Assembly (NCBI RefSeq): GCF_000381745.1
Contig: NZ_KB907018.1
Location: 1 to 36,860, forward strand
Direction of reading: 5' to 3'
Source of the DNA: Psychromonas ossibalaenae ATCC BAA-1528
GTDB lineage: Bacteria > Pseudomonadota > Gammaproteobacteria > Enterobacterales > Psychromonadaceae
Length of the DNA: 36,860 nucleotides
The position numbers and the translations under genes were made by a program. The notes under the pieces were generated by a model, which saw nothing but the letters and a program-made list of their open reading frames with translations, had not been told where the DNA came from and made no database searches. Position 1 is the stretch's first letter, and each line of letters starts with the position of its first letter. This document shows positions 33,017-36,860 of this stretch, in pieces.

Positions 33017-33679
33017 TTAACCTTTAAGGCCGGCCGTTAATCGTAACGACTTCTGCCCGCTTGCCCAGTACTTACGTTCAAAAGGAGTAATCGCCTGTTC
33101 ACTTGTATACAGTTCTACTTTACTCTGCTGCCCGGCAAGCTCTAAAGCTCGTTCAAACTCATGAATATAAGTAAACCAGTTACTGCGCAACTCCAGCTCG
33201 CCGCCAAGCTGCAGAATAGAAGGAAAAACCGCACTGCCGTGCCAGCGGCGCTGCAGGTGCTTCGCTTTCGGCCATGGATTAGGATAAAGAAGATAATGGT
33301 GACTTAACTGCCACTCAGCTTCTACCGCTAAACGCCAGAAATCATTAAGATTAACCTGCAGTAAACGGTAATTATCCGCAATTGACTGCGGATGTTTTGA
33401 CAAACGATCCGCTGACTTATCCATGCCTAGGACAATCGCCTCTGGATGCTTTTTAGCCAGGTGGTAAGTACTTTCACCTACTCCGCAGCAGGAATCAAAG
33501 ATAATCGCTTTACCCTGCTGTTCAACCCACTTTTCACATTCTTTGAATGCAGCTAAAGTGTGCTCCTGATATGGTTTACGAAAAGCATGTTTAAGGTGTT
33601 TTAATACCACCTCATCTAACTGCTCGTGTAAACCTTCCTGATTCGAGCTGATCACTCTAGAATTACCTGACTCATTCAT
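33017..33679 (-). CDS. Divergent TrmB-like SAM-dependent methyltransferase
   Basis: A 220-aa protein of the TrmB family (tRNA guanine-N7 methyltransferase, Methyltransf_4). A SAM site F-D-S-C-C-G-V-G-E-S-T lies near residue 60. The family signature appears as Y-P-N-P-W-P-K-A-K-H-L-Q-R-R-W, and a C-terminal T-P-F-E-R-K-Y-W-A-S-G-Q matches the T-K-F-E-x-R-G motif. It departs from standard TrmB: the PDPW Asp is Asn, and the N-terminal basic region is different. It could be a paralogue with another target; I would not assign G46 methylation firmly. It overlaps yadH by 4 nt (ATGA). Confidence 0.75.
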   Translation of the reverse strand: MNESGNSRVISSNQEGLHEQLDEVVLKHLKHAFRKPYQEHTLAAFKECEKWVEQQGKAIIFDSCCGVGESTYHLAKKHPEAIVLGMDKSADRLSKHPQSIADNYRLLQVNLNDFWRLAVEAEWQLSHHYLLYPNPWPKAKHLQRRWHGSAVFPSILQLGGELELRSNWFTYIHEFERALELAGQQSKVELYTSEQAITPFERKYWASGQKSLRLTAGLKG

Positions 33680-34449
33680 GAACGTGTACCAATCCCTTTT
33701 TTAAGCAGTAATGCGACAATACTGTAAAGCACCACAATAAATAATCCAATAATAGAAAAAGACCAGACTAATGAAACATCTGCAATACCTAAAAACCCGT
33801 AACGGAAGGCGTTAATCATATAAAATACCGGGTTAAAATGGGAAACTCCCTGCCAGAAATCCGGTAGTAAACTTATTGAATAGAAAACCCCGCCCAGGTA
33901 AGTAAGCGGTGTCAGAACAAAGGTCGGGATAATACTGATATCGTCAAAAGTACGTGCAAAAATTGCATTCAACAGACCGCCGATCGAAAACAAAATAGAT
34001 GTACATAAAACACTCAGAAGCAGTACAAAAATATTAAATATCTGTAAATCAACAAAAAACAACGATACACAGGTAACAATAAAACCAACCATTAATCCAC
34101 GCGCGACACCGCCACCGATATAACCCCAGATAATAATGTAATTCGGTACCGGCGCAACCAGCAGCTCTTCTACATTACGCTGAAACTTGGCACTGAAAAA
34201 TGAAGAAGCGACATTAGAATAGGAGTTGGTGATCACCGACATCATGATTAATCCCGGAACGATGAAAGACATATAATCAAAGCCTCCCATTTCACCAATA
34301 CGCTTGCCAATCAAGTTACCGAAGATCACAAAATATAATGTCATGGTAATGGCGGGCGGCACTAAAGTCTGTATCCAGATACGTAAAAAACGGTTGATCT
34401 CTTTTATCCAGATACTTTTTAACGCTATCGCATAATTACTATTTATCAT
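33676..34449 (-). CDS. yadH: ABC-2 type transporter permease (YadH-like)
   Basis: A 257-aa inner-membrane permease with six predicted helices. Features include P-P-A-I-T-M-T-L-Y-F-V-I-F-G in the first helix, the F-I-V-P-G-L-I-M-M-S segment, a cytoplasmic E-E-L-L-V-A-P-V-P coupling helix and L-T-P-L-T-Y-L-G-G-V-F-Y-S near the C terminus. It matches YadH of E. coli. The substrate is unknown. It overlaps the ATPase gene by 11 nt. Confidence 0.92.
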   Translation of the reverse strand: MINSNYAIALKSIWIKEINRFLRIWIQTLVPPAITMTLYFVIFGNLIGKRIGEMGGFDYMSFIVPGLIMMSVITNSYSNVASSFFSAKFQRNVEELLVAPVPNYIIIWGYIGGGVARGLMVGFIVTCVSLFFVDLQIFNIFVLLLSVLCTSILFSIGGLLNAIFARTFDDISIIPTFVLTPLTYLGGVFYSISLLPDFWQGVSHFNPVFYMINAFRYGFLGIADVSLVWSFSIIGLFIVVLYSIVALLLKKGIGTRS

Positions 34450-35362
34450 TTATGCTGCCTTTTTCTACGAGCTCAAGGAACAACTCTTCTAAACGGTTAG
34501 CTTTATTCCGTAAGCTGTTAACACGCACTCCCTGAGCAGTTAATTCTTCAAAAACTTTATTGAGTGACAGCTGCTTACTGAGCTCTATTTCTAAGGTGTT
34601 TTCATCACTCTGGGTGATTTTAAAACTTTTACTGCTGGGTAAGTGGGTTAGCGGATCAACATCTAAAATAAATATTTCACTGTCGAGTCGAGCCAGAAGC
34701 GATTTCATACTGGTATCTTCAACTAAACATCCTTTATCGATAATACCGATATTGCGGCATAACATTTCAGCTTCTTCAAGGTAATGCGTAGTCAGGATAA
34801 TCGTTACTCCCTGTGCATTTAACTTCTGTAGAAACTCCCACATAGAACGACGAACTTCGATATCGACTCCGGCAGTCGGCTCATCTAAAATAAGTAGTCT
34901 GGGTTCATGCATTAAAGCACGTGCAATCATTAAACGACGTTTCATACCGCCGGATAATTCCCGTGCAGGTTCATCTCTTTTTTCCCAGAGATCCAGCTGC
35001 TTAAGGTACTTCTCAGCGCGAATATAGGCTTCTTTACGCTTAATACCGTAATAACCAGCCTGATTAACAAGAATCTGCAGCGGCGGCTCAAACTGATTAA
35101 AATTGAACTCCTGCGGCACTAGACCTATTTGGCTTTTCGCCTGTTCAAGCTGGTTGTCTAAATCAAACCCAAAAACCGTAACCTGTCCTGCACTTTTATT
35201 AACCAGCGATGAAATGATACCGATAGTCGTCGACTTACCTGCGCCGTTTGGGCCAAGTAACGCATAAAAGTCACCTTCCTGAACTTTTAAAGAGATGCCT
35301 TTTAAGGCTTCTACTCCGCCCTTATAAACTTTCTTAATACCTTTGAGATCTATTGCGTACAT
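34439..35362 (-). CDS. yadG: ABC transporter ATP-binding protein (YadG-like)
   Basis: A 308-aa ATPase starting at ATG 35362 (M-Y-A-I-D-L-K-G-I). The frame is open 31 codons further upstream, but that part overlaps hpt and is not ABC-like. Walker A is G-P-N-G-A-G-K-S-T-T, the Q-loop is V-P-Q-E-F-N-F, the signature is L-S-G-G-M-K-R-R and Walker B is L-L-I-L-D-E-P. A C-terminal regulatory extension of about 80 aa follows. It pairs with yadH and lies 16 bp after hpt. Confidence 0.93.
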   Translation of the reverse strand: MYAIDLKGIKKVYKGGVEALKGISLKVQEGDFYALLGPNGAGKSTTIGIISSLVNKSAGQVTVFGFDLDNQLEQAKSQIGLVPQEFNFNQFEPPLQILVNQAGYYGIKRKEAYIRAEKYLKQLDLWEKRDEPARELSGGMKRRLMIARALMHEPRLLILDEPTAGVDIEVRRSMWEFLQKLNAQGVTIILTTHYLEEAEMLCRNIGIIDKGCLVEDTSMKSLLARLDSEIFILDVDPLTHLPSSKSFKITQSDENTLEIELSKQLSLNKVFEELTAQGVRVNSLRNKANRLEELFLELVEKGSINDK

Positions 35363-35378
35363 GCTGTCTTCAGCCTTA

Positions 35379-35912
35379 TTAAGTAAAACTAACGAAGCCG
35401 ATATAAGGTAGGTTACGATAACGTTGAGCGTAATCGATGCCGTACCCAACAACAAACTTGTCCTCGATAGAAAAACCTTCCCATTCCACTTGTACTTCTA
35501 CTTCTCTACGAGAAGGTTTAGTAAGTAATGTACAGATAGCAAAAGATTTTGGATCGCGTAACAGAAGCATTTTTTTAATTTTAGTCAGCGTATTTCCAGT
35601 ATCTATAATATCTTCAACAATTAAAACATCACGACCATGAATTTCTTCGTCAAGCTCTTTTAATATTTTCACATCTCCTGAGCTGTCTGTACCACTACCG
35701 TAACTTGAAGTAGCCATAAAATCTAAAACCACAGGCACGGTAAGTAAACGAGCTAAATCAGCTAAGAAAATAGCTGAGCCGCGTAATAAACCGATAAGAA
35801 CAACGGATTCACTGTCTTTATAGCGTTCATTAATTTCGACAGCCATCTCTTGAATGCGTTTCTTGATCTCTTCTTCGGAAATCATAGTGGTAATAGTGTG
35901 GTTTGGGTTCAT
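35379..35912 (-). CDS. hpt: Hypoxanthine phosphoribosyltransferase
   Basis: Hpt salvages hypoxanthine (and guanine) to IMP/GMP with PRPP. The 177-aa protein has the PRPP-binding signature [14 protein letters not shown] (about residues 99-112), [12 protein letters not shown] near residue 40, and [20 protein letters not shown] at the C terminus. ATG 35912 has GGAG six bases upstream; an internal ATG nine codons later is an alternative. It heads the minus-strand operon with yadG, yadH and the trmB-like gene. The hpt-yadG-yadH proximity is also seen in E. coli. Confidence 0.95.
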   Translation of the reverse strand: MNPNHTITTMISEEEIKKRIQEMAVEINERYKDSESVVLIGLLRGSAIFLADLARLLTVPVVLDFMATSSYGSGTDSSGDVKILKELDEEIHGRDVLIVEDIIDTGNTLTKIKKMLLLRDPKSFAICTLLTKPSRREVEVQVEWEGFSIEDKFVVGYGIDYAQRYRNLPYIGFVSFT

Positions 35913-36138
35913 GGAAAACTCCGATAAATAAAATAGCCGACAATTATATCACTAAATGTCTTTGTCTAAAGGTACAAAATCAAGCAAAGCTAAAATCGAC
36001 TTACTAATCGTTAAAGACAATAATTAATCCAAACAGCCTACCAATAACAAAGCGATGAACTATAACTAATAATAAGTATCTACAAATATGCCTTTATATT
36101 ATCAAAGCTAAATTATTCAACTAATTAAGGGGAATACT

Positions 36139-36444
36139 ATGATTTTTTCGCGCGGACAGGTTTTATTATGCAGCAACGGCACATGGAGAAAAATCACCGG
36201 TATAAACCGCTGGAAGAATGAAGTTTATTACACCTCCAACTCCACATCAGAAAAATCTATCAATACGCCGGTTTATACAACCCAGAACATGAGTATGCAG
36301 TTCTGGTGCACTTATCACGACGTACGCATGGTAGATTCAATCCATACTGCAATGCTCTGCAACCGCTTACCTGAATTAACAAAAACAGCACACAACAAAG
36401 GCCTGCACTTTGCGGAGAAAGAGATAGCATTGGCATTAGGGTGA
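36139..36444 (+). CDS. Hypothetical protein, 101 aa
   Basis: I do not recognise this protein. It starts at ATG 36139 with AAGGGGA upstream, which is a good ribosome-binding site, and an AT-rich presumed promoter region lies before it. The sequence is soluble-looking, with three Cys, several Trp/His and no signal peptide or membrane segment. The first half (M-I-F-S-R-G-Q-V-L-L-C..W-R-K-I-T-G) has a beta-rich look; the second half (H-T-A-M-L-C-N-R-L-P-E-L..F-A-E-K-E-I-A-L-A) is probably helical. It ends just before a structured non-coding region related to 5S rRNA. Confidence 0.5.
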   Translation: MIFSRGQVLLCSNGTWRKITGINRWKNEVYYTSNSTSEKSINTPVYTTQNMSMQFWCTYHDVRMVDSIHTAMLCNRLPELTKTAHNKGLHFAEKEIALALG

Positions 36445-36564
36445 AAAAGGCGATAGAGCAGGGTTTTGGAGATAATACGGCTATCATATGATGCTGGAAA
36501 ATGGCGATGGGACAGGGTTCGCAGAGCTCACCCGCTCGTGACACATCGCTGTCGCGCAACTCGC
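36445..36564. other. Non-coding stretch with a degenerate 54-bp duplication
   Basis: GGCGATaGAGCAGGGTT near 36449 recurs as GGCGATGGGACAGGGTT near 36503, about 54 bp apart, with weaker similarity between. Several short GC-rich hairpins are possible (for example GAGC..GCTC near 36525-36538). No coding signal is convincing. Confidence 0.35.
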
Positions 36565-36720
36565 CCTACTATCACATGGGGAGACCCTTTTGTATTGCAG
36601 TCCCTTGAACAAGGTTCAAGGAAACAAGATGCAACTAAGCACCATCGGCGCAGCTGCGTTTCACTTCTGAGTTCGGAATGGGAAGGAGAGCAAGGTCCTT
36701 TGGTCCAGTGGAGAATGTAG
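36565..36720 (-). rRNA. 5S rRNA-derived sequence, interrupted; probably a remnant or an expanded copy
   Basis: The minus strand contains blocks diagnostic of gammaproteobacterial 5S rRNA in correct order: CTGGACC, CCATTCCGAACTCAGAAGTG followed by AAACG, GCGCCGATGGT, and GGGTCTCCCCATGTGATAGTAGG. Between GATGGT and GGGTCTCCCC there is an extra segment of about 50 nt that forms its own hairpin, and between CTGGACC and CCATTCC is another extra, hairpin-capable segment. The usual helix I and helix II partners at the 5' end are not recognisable, so it is probably not a normal functional 5S. Ends are approximate. Confidence 0.6.
36594..36635 (-). repeat. Hairpin inserted in the 5S-like sequence
   Basis: A core stem CCTTGAAC (36603-36610) / GTTCAAGG (36614-36621) has 3-nt loop. 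An outer pair ATTGCA / TGCAAC (36594-36599, 36630-36635) is complementary with one wobble. It occupies the position where normal 5S has only about six bases. Confidence 0.65.
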
Positions 36721-36727
36721 GCTAAAC

Positions 36728-36748
36728 CCTTATGCTAGCAGCATAAGG
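36728..36748. repeat. Perfect 9-bp hairpin upstream of the 5S-like sequence
   Basis: CCTTATGCT (36728-36736) and AGCATAAGG (36740-36748) with a 3-nt loop. On the minus strand it lies just before the first 5S-like block. There is no T run, so it is not a typical terminator. Confidence 0.6.
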
Positions 36749-36812
36749 AAGTTCGCTGTAATCGTGGAAACTTTGTTTGACGTTGATGGGGCCATCTTAG
36801 ATTTTAAAAGCA

Positions 36813-36844
36813 AAAAAGCCCTGATGTTTCCATCAGGGCTTTTT
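36813..36844 (-). terminator. Strong terminator, probably of an rRNA operon beyond the right edge
   Basis: A perfect 14-bp stem AAAAAGCCCTGATG / CATCAGGGCTTTTT with a GAAA tetraloop on the minus strand, followed by TTTTTTG. It can work in both directions. The 5S-like sequence downstream on the minus strand suggests that an rRNA operon ends here, but the operon itself is outside the window. Confidence 0.85.
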
Positions 36845-36860
36845 CTAATAGGTGTCTAGC

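Noticed and set aside
36260..36559. 99-codon minus-strand ORF and the 84-codon plus-strand ORF at 36466-36720
   Set aside because: Both lie over the structured 5S-related region or the better-supported ORF at 36139, and neither has a ribosome-binding site or family.

Overview
The window is a stretch of chromosome from a marine-type gammaproteobacterium. Gene content, gene order and the AT-rich, lysine-rich coding style suggest Psychromonas or a close relative in the Alteromonadales. This placement is inferred from synteny and family recognition; no database search was possible. Almost everything is housekeeping: there is no prophage, integrase, CRISPR array, insertion sequence or defence island. 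The less ordinary material lies between the genes.

Left part (1-6700). The 5' end of ftsY (minus) is divergent from rsmD-yhhL (plus). A yecH-like gene follows. Next is an 800-bp stretch holding a decayed minus-strand gene built on 54-bp repeats that still has its terminator. A minus-strand operon follows, kdsD-ydbH-ynbE-ydbL (Kdo precursor synthesis plus the intermembrane lipid-transport bridge), preceded by tRNA-Pro(GGG). A DUF924 gene sits beyond.

Centre (6750-19600). fabV (enoyl-ACP reductase) is followed by the classic ygfB-pepP-ubiH-ubiI cluster on the minus strand. Divergent from it are zapA, 6S RNA (ssrS), fau/ygfA, rpiA and serA on the plus strand, the same set as in Escherichia coli. 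A palindromic MITE-like element lies between fau and rpiA, and a near-consensus CRP site lies upstream of serA. A membrane diguanylate cyclase follows on the minus strand.

Right part (17500-35900). This follows the E. coli hpt-to-mrcB neighbourhood: a minus-strand operon hrpB-mrcB-sufE-like-DUF3108-rlmF, then plus-strand dksA-gluQ-pcnB-folK-panB-panC-panD, then minus-strand hpt-yadG-yadH with a divergent trmB-like gene. Between panD and the trmB-like gene are a small outer-membrane barrel gene with an unusual overlapping upstream ORF and the msrPQ methionine sulfoxide repair pair. pcnB appears to start at an AUU codon, as in E. coli.

Right edge (35900-36860). There is one unrecognised 101-aa ORF, then a 5S rRNA-derived sequence on the minus strand interrupted by hairpin-forming segments, and a strong terminator. 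This suggests the end of an rRNA operon or its remnant.

The best candidates for a second look are the expanded or degenerate 5S-like locus, the AUU start of pcnB, the two-frame start of the barrel gene, the decayed 54-bp repeat gene and the palindromic element.
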